From assembly GCA_040509055.1 (NCBI GenBank), contig JBEVLT010000174.1, forward strand, positions 1 to 13,637: DNA of 13,637 bases, written 5' to 3'. A model generated the notes under the pieces. It ran no database searches. It saw only the letters and a program-made list of their open reading frames with translations, and was not told the DNA's origin. This document shows, piece after piece, positions 1 through 6,865 of this stretch. Positions within the stretch are counted from its first letter, which is position 1. Each line of letters opens with the position of its first letter. Source of the DNA: JAJKIP01 sp040509055 (GTDB taxonomy: Bacteria; Bacteroidota; Bacteroidia; Chitinophagales; Chitinophagaceae). Made by a program: the position numbers and the translations under genes.

Positions 1-1206
1 AGGAAGTTTCCTTCGTCGGCGCTGGTTACGGATGCCAACATGGAGATCGCGAATACGTACATGGCTGATGAAAAGTTCAGCGATGCCATTCCTTTCCTGA
101 ACAACGTGATCAAAAGCTCCGGTAATGCCAGCCTGAAGCCGGGGGCTTACCTGACGCTCGGTACCGCTTATTACAACCTGAACAATAATACGGCTGCGCT
201 GCAGCAATATAAAACGCTGCTGGCCCAATACCCCAATTCGCCCGAAGCCGAAGATGCACTCGACAACGTACGGGTGATCTATGTGGAAGATGGTAAGCCC
301 GACGAGTATGCCAACTTCATGCGGCAGGCAGGGAGGCCCCTCAGCGTGAGCGCCGAGGACTCGCTGACCTATGCTGCTGCAGAAGCCCAGCTGTCTGCCG
401 GCAATACCACCGCTGCCCTTACTTCTCTTAATAATTACCTGCAAAAGTTTCCCGGAGGCAGCCGTTCCATCGATGCCAATTTTTACCGGGGCGAGATCTA
501 TAGCGGTAAAAAGGACTGGAAAAATGCCCTGGCAGGGTACGAACCGGTAGCTGCCCATGCGCCGAACCGGTATGCCGAGCGGGCGATCCTGGCCGCAGCG
601 CGCATTCACTTCTTTGAACTGAAAGACAATGCAAAGGCAGAAACCTATTATACGCAGCTGATCCAGGTAAGCTCCAGCCAGGAAAACAAGCTGGAAGGTA
701 TGCGGGGACTGCTGCGCAGCCAGTACCAGCTGCAGAAATGGGCCGATGCCATGAACAATGCCAAAGAGCTGGTGGCAGCCAAAGGCAGCAGCGCCGACGA
801 CAAGGTGCTGGCCAATATGGCCATTGCCAAGTCATACGAGGTGAACGAGCAATACGACCAGGCGCTGAACAGCTTTAAAACCGTGGTACAGCTGAACAAA
901 GCGGCACTGGCCGCCGAAGCCCGGTACGAGATCGCGGCCTGCTGGTTTGCGCTGGATAAGCTGGCCGAGGCGGAAAAAGCGGCTTTTGAAGTGATCAACA
1001 AGTCCGGTTCCTATGATTACTGGGTGACCAAATCATATATCCTGCTGGGCGATATCTATTTCAAACAAAAAGATTATTTCAATGCCAAAGCCACGTTCCA
1101 GAGCATCGTGGACAACAGCATCGACCCGGTACTGAAGGGCGAAGCGCAGGACAAGCTGAACCGTGTGCAGCAGGAGGAAGGGCGGAACAGTAAAGTAGGC
1201 GGGTAA
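1..1206 (+). CDS. Tetratricopeptide-repeat protein, C-terminal part (5' end outside window)
   Basis: The frame is open from base 1, so the 13 codons before the first ATG at 40 belong to the gene and the true start lies upstream. The visible 401 residues are almost entirely helical TPR-type repeats. Recognisable units include 'YLTLGTAYYNLNNNTAALQQY', 'ANFYRGEIYSGKKDWKNALAGY', 'LANMAIAKSYEVNEQYDQAL' and 'SYILLGDIYFKQKDYFNAKATF', each with the small/aromatic TPR pattern. The chain ends in a short charged tail. TPR arrays are protein-binding scaffolds; in Bacteroidota, long ones of this kind are commonly exported or periplasmic, but the signal peptide would lie outside the window. Only 28 nt separate it from the downstream barrel gene, so the two are probably cotranscribed and may act together in the envelope (inference). 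No enzymatic motif is visible. The TPR call is firm; the specific role is unknown. Confidence 0.85.
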   Translation, partial: RKFPSSALVTDANMEIANTYMADEKFSDAIPFLNNVIKSSGNASLKPGAYLTLGTAYYNLNNNTAALQQYKTLLAQYPNSPEAEDALDNVRVIYVEDGKPDEYANFMRQAGRPLSVSAEDSLTYAAAEAQLSAGNTTAALTSLNNYLQKFPGGSRSIDANFYRGEIYSGKKDWKNALAGYEPVAAHAPNRYAERAILAAARIHFFELKDNAKAETYYTQLIQVSSSQENKLEGMRGLLRSQYQLQKWADAMNNAKELVAAKGSSADDKVLANMAIAKSYEVNEQYDQALNSFKTVVQLNKAALAAEARYEIAACWFALDKLAEAEKAAFEVINKSGSYDYWVTKSYILLGDIYFKQKDYFNAKATFQSIVDNSIDPVLKGEAQDKLNRVQQEEGRNSKVGG

Positions 1207-1234
1207 TCACTGACTTGAAAAAGTAATTATATAA

Positions 1235-2896
1235 ATGGACAAGATGAAAATAAGGATCGCCGGGATTTGCCTGGTAACAGGCGGACTCTGCTGGGCCGGT
1301 ACAGCTGCTGCACAGCAGGATACTTCCAAACCCAGGGCCGTGGACATCACTTCTTCTTTCAGGCCGGTGCTGCGCGAAGCTGCCAAGATCAATTTCAATG
1401 CGACGCCGCCTGTGGCTGATACCACGAAACCGCGGTTGCAGTACGATGTTCCCAACCCGAGCCTGCTGCTGGGTTACCAGCCCGGTTCGCTGAAGCCGCT
1501 GGCCCTGCAGATCGATACCAATGGCCGGTTCAATAACAGTAATTATATCAAGGCCGGGTTTGGCAGCCTGAAAACACCTTATGTCCAGGCTGGTTTTTCT
1601 TTTGGCGATGGCAACACCGCCGGGATCAACATCTATGCAAAACATGTGGCTTCTGAAGGCAAGCGCGAATTCCAGGACTTCAGCAGTACACAGGTGAAAA
1701 TCGGTGGATTTTACAAAACGGCGAAAGGGCTGGAATGGAACGCCGGGCTGGGCATGAAGCAGGAGAAGACCTATAAATACGGCTACCTGCCCGAAACGCT
1801 TTCGTTTCCCAACGATTCTATCCGCCAGCGCTTCCAGACCATTTCGGCAAGGGTAGGGGTGCGAAATATCAATCCTACAGAATTCGGGCTGACATATGCA
1901 CCGGACGTAAAGATCGATATCTTCAGCGATCACCTGAAGAACAGTGAAAGCAATACGGTAGTGAACCTGCCTTTGCAAAAGGCCATTGGCGAAAGTTTTG
2001 CTGTCAATCTCGGCGTCACCTTCGATCTTACGCGCCTTTCGCTGGACAAAGGGGATGCGATCAACAATACCGTGTGGTATATATCGCCGTCGGTATTGTA
2101 TAAAAGCTCCTCGCTGCGCCTGCAGGCCGGCATTCGCCCCTCCTGGGACAATAAGAGCTTTAAAATGTTTCCCAACGTGCTGGCAGAAGTGGGTACTTCA
2201 GACCAGCGCTTTACCTTCCAGGCCGGGTGGACAGGTTACCTGCGCAAGACCACCTATCAATACCTGGCTGCGCAAAATCCCTGGCTGTGGGCGCCTTCCT
2301 CGCTGCTGAATACCCGCATCGAAGAGCGGTATGCCGGGTTCAAGGGAGCCGTTGGCGATCATTTTACCTACAGCGCCAAAGTGGCGTTCAACAAACTGAA
2401 CAACCAGCCTTTGTTTATCAACGATACATCGGCGGCCGGCGACGGCAAATCTTTCCGCGTGATCAATGAACCGCGCATCAATGTACTGAACCTGGGCGGT
2501 GAGCTGGGCTATACGGTGGAAGAAAAATTTTCGCTGATCACCAGCCTTAGCTTCAACCAGTATACCGGGCTGCAGAACGAAGAAAAGGCCTGGGGCCTGC
2601 TGCCGCTGGAACTGAATACAGCGCTGCGCCTGCAGGTGATCAAAGACCTCTGGCTTCGCGGCGACCTGTTTGCCTGGAGCGGCCCTTCGTACCTGAAGAA
2701 AGACGGTACGGCCGGCAAGCTGGATGGCGCGTTCGACCTGAATGCAGGACTGGAATTTAAGATCACGAAGAACATCAACCTGTGGACGCAGTTCAATAAT
2801 ATTTTCAACAAAGAATACCAGCGCTGGAACCAATACCCGGTCTATGGCTTTAATTTTGTCGGCGGAATCGTTTTTTCCTTCGATCAAAAAAACTGA
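1235..2896 (+). CDS. Outer-membrane beta-barrel protein, TonB-dependent-receptor-like, no plug domain
   Basis: 553 residues. An N-terminal signal peptide (about residues 1-26, hydrophobic core then AAA before QQ) is followed by a proline-rich linker and then a long series of alternating amphipathic strands with Gly/aromatic turns, typical of an outer-membrane barrel. The C-terminal region, with 'NLWTQFNNIFNKEYQRW' near residue 520 and 'GGIVFSF' at the end, resembles the last strands of TonB-dependent receptors. Those are usually 700-1100 residues with an N-terminal plug; no plug, TonB box or carboxypeptidase-like domain can be seen, so this is a short, barrel-only relative. The start at 1235 follows an A-rich, Shine-Dalgarno-free stretch; M4 at 1244 is an equally possible start. 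The gene lies 28 nt after the TPR gene and 1 nt before the HU-like gene, suggesting one operon. The substrate is unknown, and it may be structural rather than a transporter. Confidence 0.78.
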   Translation: MDKMKIRIAGICLVTGGLCWAGTAAAQQDTSKPRAVDITSSFRPVLREAAKINFNATPPVADTTKPRLQYDVPNPSLLLGYQPGSLKPLALQIDTNGRFNNSNYIKAGFGSLKTPYVQAGFSFGDGNTAGINIYAKHVASEGKREFQDFSSTQVKIGGFYKTAKGLEWNAGLGMKQEKTYKYGYLPETLSFPNDSIRQRFQTISARVGVRNINPTEFGLTYAPDVKIDIFSDHLKNSESNTVVNLPLQKAIGESFAVNLGVTFDLTRLSLDKGDAINNTVWYISPSVLYKSSSLRLQAGIRPSWDNKSFKMFPNVLAEVGTSDQRFTFQAGWTGYLRKTTYQYLAAQNPWLWAPSSLLNTRIEERYAGFKGAVGDHFTYSAKVAFNKLNNQPLFINDTSAAGDGKSFRVINEPRINVLNLGGELGYTVEEKFSLITSLSFNQYTGLQNEEKAWGLLPLELNTALRLQVIKDLWLRGDLFAWSGPSYLKKDGTAGKLDGAFDLNAGLEFKITKNINLWTQFNNIFNKEYQRWNQYPVYGFNFVGGIVFSFDQKN

Positions 2897-2897
2897 C

Positions 2898-3524
2898 ATG
2901 TACGGGGAACTATACCAATACCTGGTGCTGCACCGGCAGCTCCACCTGCCGGGGATCGGCACGTTTTCGGTGGAAAGAAAACCGGCCAGCCTGGACTTTA
3001 CCGATAAACTCGCTTACCCCCCTGCATTTACCATTGCGCTGCAGCCCGGCACTGCCACACCTTCCCGTAATTTTTTTCACTGGCTGGGGGCCAGCCTCGG
3101 CGTGTCGGACCGGGATGCCGTTATCCGGTTCAACGATTTCTTATTTGAGCTAAAAAAACAGCTTTCAGCCGGGCATACGCTGCAATGGCCCGGTGTAGGC
3201 GCCATCAGCAAAGGATCGGCAGGCGATGCGCAGCTGGAAGCACAGCATGAGCATTGGTCGCCGGCATCGCCGGTGCCGGCCGTGATGGTGCTGCGGCAGA
3301 ACGCAGAGCATACCTTGCTGGTAGGGGAGCAGGAGAAGAGCTCGGCCGAAATGCAGGCCCTGGTAGCAGAAGAAGAGCTGGTTACCGCAAAAAAAACAAG
3401 GTGGTGGGTCGCTGCGCTGACGATCGGCATCCTGTCGGCCGCCTTTGTCACCTACTATTTTGCCACGCATGGGTTCCGGCCTTCGTCGGCAGCCAGTCAC
3501 CAGAAGCTGGTTCCGGCCCGGTAA
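2898..3524 (+). CDS. Membrane-anchored HU-CCDC81-type protein
   Basis: 208 residues from ATG 2898, one base after the barrel gene's stop, so translational coupling is plausible. The frame is open further upstream (to 2742), but that stretch lies inside the barrel gene and codes for nothing sensible. Residues 1-105 hold two similar motifs, 'LHLPGIGTFSVER' (about 15-27) and 'LQWPGVGAISKG' (about 95-106). This is the paired arrangement of the HU-CCDC81 bacterial domains (HU/IHF superfamily) common in Bacteroidota. A linker follows, then KKTR and one hydrophobic membrane segment (about 169-189) and a 20-residue tail. The positive charges before the segment predict a cytoplasmic N-terminus and periplasmic tail. 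Many relatives carry a C-terminal SPOR peptidoglycan-binding domain; here none is visible. The ligand of these HU domains is not known with certainty. The family call is from motif recognition. Confidence 0.72.
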   Translation: MYGELYQYLVLHRQLHLPGIGTFSVERKPASLDFTDKLAYPPAFTIALQPGTATPSRNFFHWLGASLGVSDRDAVIRFNDFLFELKKQLSAGHTLQWPGVGAISKGSAGDAQLEAQHEHWSPASPVPAVMVLRQNAEHTLLVGEQEKSSAEMQALVAEEELVTAKKTRWWVAALTIGILSAAFVTYYFATHGFRPSSAASHQKLVPAR

Positions 3525-3568
3525 TGCCGCGTGCCGGGATTTCCCGTCATTTTTATTGCAATTTCATT

Positions 3569-3576
3569 TTACTTTG
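3569..3576 (+). promoter_or_regulatory. Possible -7 promoter element for the methyltransferase gene
   Basis: TTACTTTG matches the Bacteroidota -7 consensus TAnnTTTG with one mismatch and sits 10 nt before the ATG at 3587. If used, the 5' leader would be only a few bases long. No good -33 TTG is found at the expected distance, so this is weak. Confidence 0.3.
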
Positions 3577-3586
3577 CGGCGTTCCC

Positions 3587-4483
3587 ATGAAGCAGGTCAT
3601 ACATTATACTCATTGCCCGGTATGCGGTTCGTCCCGCCTGCACGAGGTGCTGCGCGCAAAAGATCATACCGTGAGCGGGGAAACCTTTCCCATCGCGGAG
3701 TGCAGCGATTGTACGCTGCGGTTTACCCAGGATGTGCCGGATGCGGCTTCCATTGCGCCTTATTACCAGTCGGACAATTATATTTCCCATAGCGATACGG
3801 AGAAGGGGATCGTTAACCGCATCTATCACCTGGTCAGGAAAGCCACGCTGACCCGTAAACGGAAACTGGTGCAGCAGACCACCGGCCTGGCCACCGGCAA
3901 GCTGCTGGAAGTAGGCAGCGGTACAGGCGCTTTCCTGCGGGAAATGAAAAGCCAGGGCTGGGAAACCACGGGACTGGAACCGGATGCAGGCGCCCGGCAA
4001 ATTGCCAAAGAGCTGCACGGGCTAACGTTGCAGGAGACGGGTCTGCTTTACAGCCTGCCGCCCGGGAGTTTTGATGCTATCACGCTCTGGCATGTGCTGG
4101 AGCACGTGCACGACCTGTCGCAGTATATCGAACAATTAAAGATGGTACTGAAACCGGCGGGCCGGCTGATCGTGGCCGTGCCCAACTATACGGCCGCCGA
4201 CGAAAAATTTTATAAGGAATTCTGGGCCGCTTATGATGTACCGCGTCACCTGTATCATTTTTCACCCCGCTCCGTGCAGGTGCTGATGGAGCGGCATGGA
4301 CTAAAGATACTGGCACACCGGCCCATGTGGTTTGACAGTTTTTATATTGCCATGCTCAGCAGCCGGTATCGTACCGGGCGAACGAGCTGGCTGGCCTCTT
4401 TCTGGAACGGCCTGCGGTCGAACGGGAAAGCACTGGGCGATGCCACACGCTGCAGTTCGGTCATTTACATTATCGGTAAATAG
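3587..4483 (+). CDS. Class I SAM-dependent methyltransferase with N-terminal zinc ribbon
   Basis: 298 residues from ATG 3587. The frame is open upstream to 3254, but that part overlaps the HU-like gene and is not protein-like, whereas 'MKQVIHYTHCPVCGS' is a natural start. Cys10, Cys13, Cys39 and Cys42 (CPVC...CSDC) form a probable zinc ribbon. Motif I of the Rossmann methyltransferase fold is 'LLEVGSGTGAFL' at about 106-117, the acidic residue ending strand 2 is in 'GLEPDAG' (about 129-135), and 'LWHVLEHVHDL' (about 168-178) is the post-II motif of the Methyltransf_23 type. 'DVPRHLYHFSPRSV' (about 217-230) is also common in such proteins. The substrate cannot be read from sequence; relatives act on small molecules, sugars or lipids. 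The gene follows the HU-like gene after 62 nt and ends 27 nt from the convergent cyclotransferase gene. Confidence 0.85.
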   Translation: MKQVIHYTHCPVCGSSRLHEVLRAKDHTVSGETFPIAECSDCTLRFTQDVPDAASIAPYYQSDNYISHSDTEKGIVNRIYHLVRKATLTRKRKLVQQTTGLATGKLLEVGSGTGAFLREMKSQGWETTGLEPDAGARQIAKELHGLTLQETGLLYSLPPGSFDAITLWHVLEHVHDLSQYIEQLKMVLKPAGRLIVAVPNYTAADEKFYKEFWAAYDVPRHLYHFSPRSVQVLMERHGLKILAHRPMWFDSFYIAMLSSRYRTGRTSWLASFWNGLRSNGKALGDATRCSSVIYIIGK

Positions 4484-4510
4484 GGCGGCAGGTTCGCAGC
4501 CCGGCAGGCT

Positions 4511-5302
4511 TTATTTGCTGAACTCGATCTCGTACAATTCAGGCCATAGCTTCCCTGTAATATAAATCTTCCTGGTATCCGGATCATAGGCAATGCCGTT
4601 GGGCACATCTGCGGCCGGATCGACGGCTTTTACGCGGTCCCACAGGTTCGTCAGGTCGGTTTTGCCTACGATAGCGCCGCTGGCCGGGTCGATCTTGAAG
4701 ATATAGGGTTGCTGGTATTGGTTGACGTAGATATATCCATCGATATATTCCAGTTCGTTCAGGTTGAAGGAGAGCGAACCCTGTTCGGTAACGGACTGCG
4801 TACGCAGCAGCTTGAACGTGGACGGCTCATAATAATACAGGTTGCTGGTGCCGTCGCTTACGATCAGTTCTTTTCCGTTGGTGGTGAGCCCCCATCCATC
4901 GGTGTCGATGGGGAACTCCCTGATCTTTTTGAAGTCGTTAAGTGTGTACGCAAACACCACTTTGTTCTGCCAGGTCAGCTGGTACACCGTATCGTTGAGA
5001 ATCGTCACCCCTTCGCCGAAATATTTCGGCTCCAGGCTGATGGACCGTTCGGCTTTGCCGGTTTCCAGGTTTACCTTCATCAGCTTCGATTTGCCTTCCA
5101 GACCGGTGCCCTCGTATAGCCCGCCTTTGTAGATGAGCAATCCCTGTGTAAAGGACGAGGTATCGTGCGGGTATGTCTTCAGGATGGAATAGCCGATGTT
5201 TTTCGGCCCTGCCGGTTGGGTATTGCCGTCAGCAGGCGGGGTATCGGGCCCATTGCACCCGGCCAGGGCGGCCAGCAGCAATAAATACAGCGGTTTTTTC
5301 AT
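4511..5302 (-). CDS. Glutaminyl-peptide cyclotransferase (glutamine cyclotransferase), lipoprotein
   Basis: 263 residues from the ATG ending at 5302. The next upstream ATG (5314) adds only MRID; I prefer 5302 because it gives a cleaner lipoprotein leader and lies 31 nt from a -7-like element, but both are possible. The leader 'MKKPLYLLLLAALAGC' ends in a good lipobox with Cys16, so the protein should be lipid-anchored in the envelope. The rest matches the plant-type glutaminyl cyclase family, a five-bladed beta-propeller: 'FTQGL' (51-55), 'FGEGVT' (95-100), 'DGWGL' (135-139), 'LNELEYIDG' (181-189), 'NGIAYD' (235-240) and 'ITGKLWP' (248-254). These enzymes convert N-terminal glutamine to pyroglutamate. 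That fits export, since many Bacteroidota envelope proteins have Gln right after the signal peptide; both barrel proteins in this window do. The family is clear; the cellular targets are inference. Confidence 0.92.
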   Translation of the reverse strand: MKKPLYLLLLAALAGCNGPDTPPADGNTQPAGPKNIGYSILKTYPHDTSSFTQGLLIYKGGLYEGTGLEGKSKLMKVNLETGKAERSISLEPKYFGEGVTILNDTVYQLTWQNKVVFAYTLNDFKKIREFPIDTDGWGLTTNGKELIVSDGTSNLYYYEPSTFKLLRTQSVTEQGSLSFNLNELEYIDGYIYVNQYQQPYIFKIDPASGAIVGKTDLTNLWDRVKAVDPAADVPNGIAYDPDTRKIYITGKLWPELYEIEFSK

Positions 5303-5333
5303 GTCAATGCGCATAGTAGAAGATGGTGTGCGG

Positions 5334-5341
5334 CAAAAATA
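5334..5341 (-). promoter_or_regulatory. -7 promoter element (TATTTTTG) of the cyclotransferase gene
   Basis: Read on the minus strand, TATTTTTG fits TAnnTTTG exactly. It lies 19 nt before ATG 5314 and 31 nt before ATG 5302. No clear -33 TTG lies about 20 nt further upstream. Confidence 0.4.
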
Positions 5342-5342
5342 A

Positions 5343-5391
5343 GGGATGAGGTCCTGACGGGCTGTTAAACGTTTTGTAAGAACCTCATCCC
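5343..5391. repeat. 10-bp perfect inverted repeat between two minus-strand genes
   Basis: GGGATGAGGT at 5343-5352 and its exact complement ACCTCATCCC at 5382-5391, separated by 29 nt. It lies between the end of the hydrolase gene and the promoter of the cyclotransferase gene, 16 nt after the hydrolase stop as transcribed. No T-run follows the stem on the minus strand, so it is not a classical terminator; it may be an mRNA 3' hairpin or a protein-binding site. Confidence 0.5.
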
Positions 5392-5407
5392 CGTATGGCC
5401 TCTTCGC

Positions 5408-6241
5408 TTAGCGAAGCGTTTTGTCCAGAAAAGCTTTCATGTCGTTCCACGAGGCCGTATCGGCTGCCGCGTTGTAAGCGATCGGCATGTTGAACTTTTT
5501 ACCGGTTTCGGTAGCATCGGGATTGGTAAAGGCGTGCGTAGCCCCTTCGTATACTTTGAAGGCATAATTGGCGCCTATGGAATCCATTTGCTTTTTGAAC
5601 TGGTCTACCTGCGCCTGCGGCACGAACGAATCGGCTCCGCCATGGCAAACCAGGATCGCTGCCTTCAGCAGGTTTTTATCCGGCTGGGGTCCCTGCAACC
5701 CGCCGTGTAAGCTGACCACTCCCTTCAGGTTGTCGCCCAGTTTGGCCGCGTTCAGCACCTGCGTGCCGCCGAAGCAATAGCCGATGGCGGCAATACGGGC
5801 CGTATCGGTCTGGCTATAGGTTTTTATTTGGGCCAGTGCGGCGTCCAACCGTGTTTTCCCCTTTTGGGGATTGGTATAAAACGGTGTAGCCAGCTCCTGG
5901 GCTTTGGCCGGGTTGTCCGCCTGCTCGCCATTGCCATACATGTCTACCGCCATAGCGATATAGCCCAGGGCAGCCAGTTCCCTTGCCCTTCTTTTCGCAT
6001 ACTCGTTCAGTCCCCACCATTCGGGCACGACCAATACGGCCGGTCGCTGGCCTTTTTTATTCTCATCATACACTACGTAACCCTTCATGGTCACGCTGTC
6101 GCCGGTGTACGTGATGTTTTCTTCTTTCAGCTTCGGTTCAGCTGCAGTTTCCGGTTCCGCTTTCTTTTCAGTGTTGTTGCAGGCCGCCAGGCAAAGAAGC
6201 AGTGCCGGCAGCATTGCATGGAAAATGTTGGACGTTTTCAT
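5408..6241 (-). CDS. Dienelactone hydrolase family protein, lipoprotein
   Basis: 277 residues. The leader ends in 'LCLAAC' with Cys21 as lipidation site, followed by a charged linker (NNTEKKAEPE...) typical of an envelope lipoprotein. The alpha/beta-hydrolase core shows the dienelactone-hydrolase signature: Glu74 in 'VVPEWWG', nucleophile Cys156 in 'GYCFGG', Asp204 in 'HGGADSFVP' and His236 in 'EGATHAFTN', the complete Cys-Asp-His triad plus the Glu seen in this family. Length fits one DLH domain plus leader. Classical dienelactone hydrolase works in the cytoplasm on chloroaromatic intermediates; an exported lipoprotein version without catabolic neighbours more likely acts on another ester or lactone (inference). 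It is divergently arranged to the Dabb-domain gene. Substrate unknown; family assignment strong. Confidence 0.92.
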   Translation of the reverse strand: MKTSNIFHAMLPALLLCLAACNNTEKKAEPETAAEPKLKEENITYTGDSVTMKGYVVYDENKKGQRPAVLVVPEWWGLNEYAKRRARELAALGYIAMAVDMYGNGEQADNPAKAQELATPFYTNPQKGKTRLDAALAQIKTYSQTDTARIAAIGYCFGGTQVLNAAKLGDNLKGVVSLHGGLQGPQPDKNLLKAAILVCHGGADSFVPQAQVDQFKKQMDSIGANYAFKVYEGATHAFTNPDATETGKKFNMPIAYNAAADTASWNDMKAFLDKTLR

Positions 6242-6274
6242 CTGTTGGTTTTTTTAATCAGCAATAAAGGTCAG

Positions 6275-6283
6275 TAAAAGTTA
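6275..6283 (-). promoter_or_regulatory. Possible -7 element (TAACTTTTA) of the hydrolase gene
   Basis: On the minus strand TAACTTTTA lies 33 nt before the hydrolase ATG. It differs from TAnnTTTG only in the last base. Similar TxxCTTTTA boxes stand 41 nt before the starts at 8257 and 9916. A -33 TTG is not evident here. Confidence 0.25.
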
Positions 6284-6360
6284 TGAGAACGAAAACTTTG
6301 CCCGGGCTGTCCGGCCGGATAAAGATGCGTATCTTACCGCTACAATCAAACCGCCTGCTC

Positions 6361-6774
6361 ATGTCTTTATTGTCCCGGAGAAAATTTATCGGCCATGCCG
6401 GTAAAACGGCTTTGGCCGGAAGTGTTATTTTTGCCACCGGCCCACAACAGGCCGGTAAGAATATGAAAAATGTATTCATCCATCACGTTTATTTCTGGCT
6501 GAAAAACGCCGGCAGCGCAGCCGACCAGGATAAGCTGGCTGAAGGCTTGCAAAAGCTTTCCGGTGTAAAAACCATCCGGCAGTACCACATCGGCAAACCT
6601 GCGGCTACCAGCCGCGATGTCATCGACACGTCCTATGCCCTTTCCTGGCTGGTGGTCTTTGACAACGATGCCGACCAGGCCAGCTACCAGACCGATCCCA
6701 TCCACCTGAAGTTTGTAGAAGATTATGCTCATCTCTGGCAAAAGGTGATCGTATACGATTCGGTGGATAGGTGA
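6361..6774 (+). CDS. Dabb-domain (stress-responsive A/B barrel) protein with Tat-like leader
   Basis: 137 residues from ATG 6361. Residues 5-11 are 'SRRKFIG', followed by a moderately hydrophobic segment (about 12-27), as in twin-arginine signal peptides, so I choose this start. An earlier in-frame ATG at 6283 gives a clumsy extension. A later one at 6463 would give a cytoplasmic, domain-only form. Residues 36-133 form a single Dabb domain: 'IHHVYFWLK' (40-48), 'YHIGKPA' (75-81), 'SWLVVFDNDADQASYQTDP' (95-113), 'HLKFVEDY' (115-122) and a closing 'VIVYDSV'. Dabb proteins are small dimeric ferredoxin-like barrels; most have no proven enzyme activity. Export of one through Tat is less usual than the plain cytoplasmic form. 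It is divergent from the hydrolase gene and 91 nt ahead of the FMN reductase gene on the same strand. Confidence 0.8.
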   Translation: MSLLSRRKFIGHAGKTALAGSVIFATGPQQAGKNMKNVFIHHVYFWLKNAGSAADQDKLAEGLQKLSGVKTIRQYHIGKPAATSRDVIDTSYALSWLVVFDNDADQASYQTDPIHLKFVEDYAHLWQKVIVYDSVDR

Positions 6775-6778
6775 CATG

Positions 6779-6799
6779 AATGGCTTATTGAAAGCCGTT
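6779..6799 (+). terminator. Weak hairpin after the Dabb gene
   Basis: AATGGCTT (6779-6786) and AAGCCGTT (6792-6799) form an 8-bp stem with one G-U pair and a 5-nt loop, starting 4 nt after the Dabb stop. Only a mixed TTTACGTATTCCTT follows, so it is at best a weak terminator. Confidence 0.3.
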
Positions 6800-6865
6800 T
6801 ACGTATTCCTTCGGTGAAATGCATGATCAGGAATGGTTATTGTACCGCTGTCACAAAGTGTGGCT

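Noticed and set aside
1079..1978. Minus-strand open frame of 299 codons opposite the TPR and barrel genes
   Set aside because: It crosses the boundary of two well-supported plus-strand genes and its translation has no signal peptide, domain or plausible composition. It is a by-product of codon bias.
2742..2897. N-terminal extension of the HU-like protein
   Set aside because: The frame is open but lies inside the barrel gene and its translation does not resemble protein. ATG 2898 starts directly with the HU-like motif.
2198..2962. Minus-strand open frame of 254 codons opposite the barrel gene
   Set aside because: It lies antisense to strand-patterned barrel coding sequence and spans its stop codon, with no recognisable features.
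3254..3586. N-terminal extension of the methyltransferase
   Set aside because: It overlaps the HU-like gene in another frame, has low-complexity Gly/Ala/Arg composition, and would place the zinc ribbon deep inside the chain.
4486..4508. Direct repeat CGGCAGG in the 27-nt gap between convergent genes
   Set aside because: Seven bases in GC-rich DNA are easily due to chance, and there is no hairpin or T-run.
6283..6360. ATG 6283 as start of the Dabb protein
   Set aside because: It would bury the twin-arginine leader behind 26 odd residues, and a possible promoter-like AAAACTTTG lies inside this stretch.
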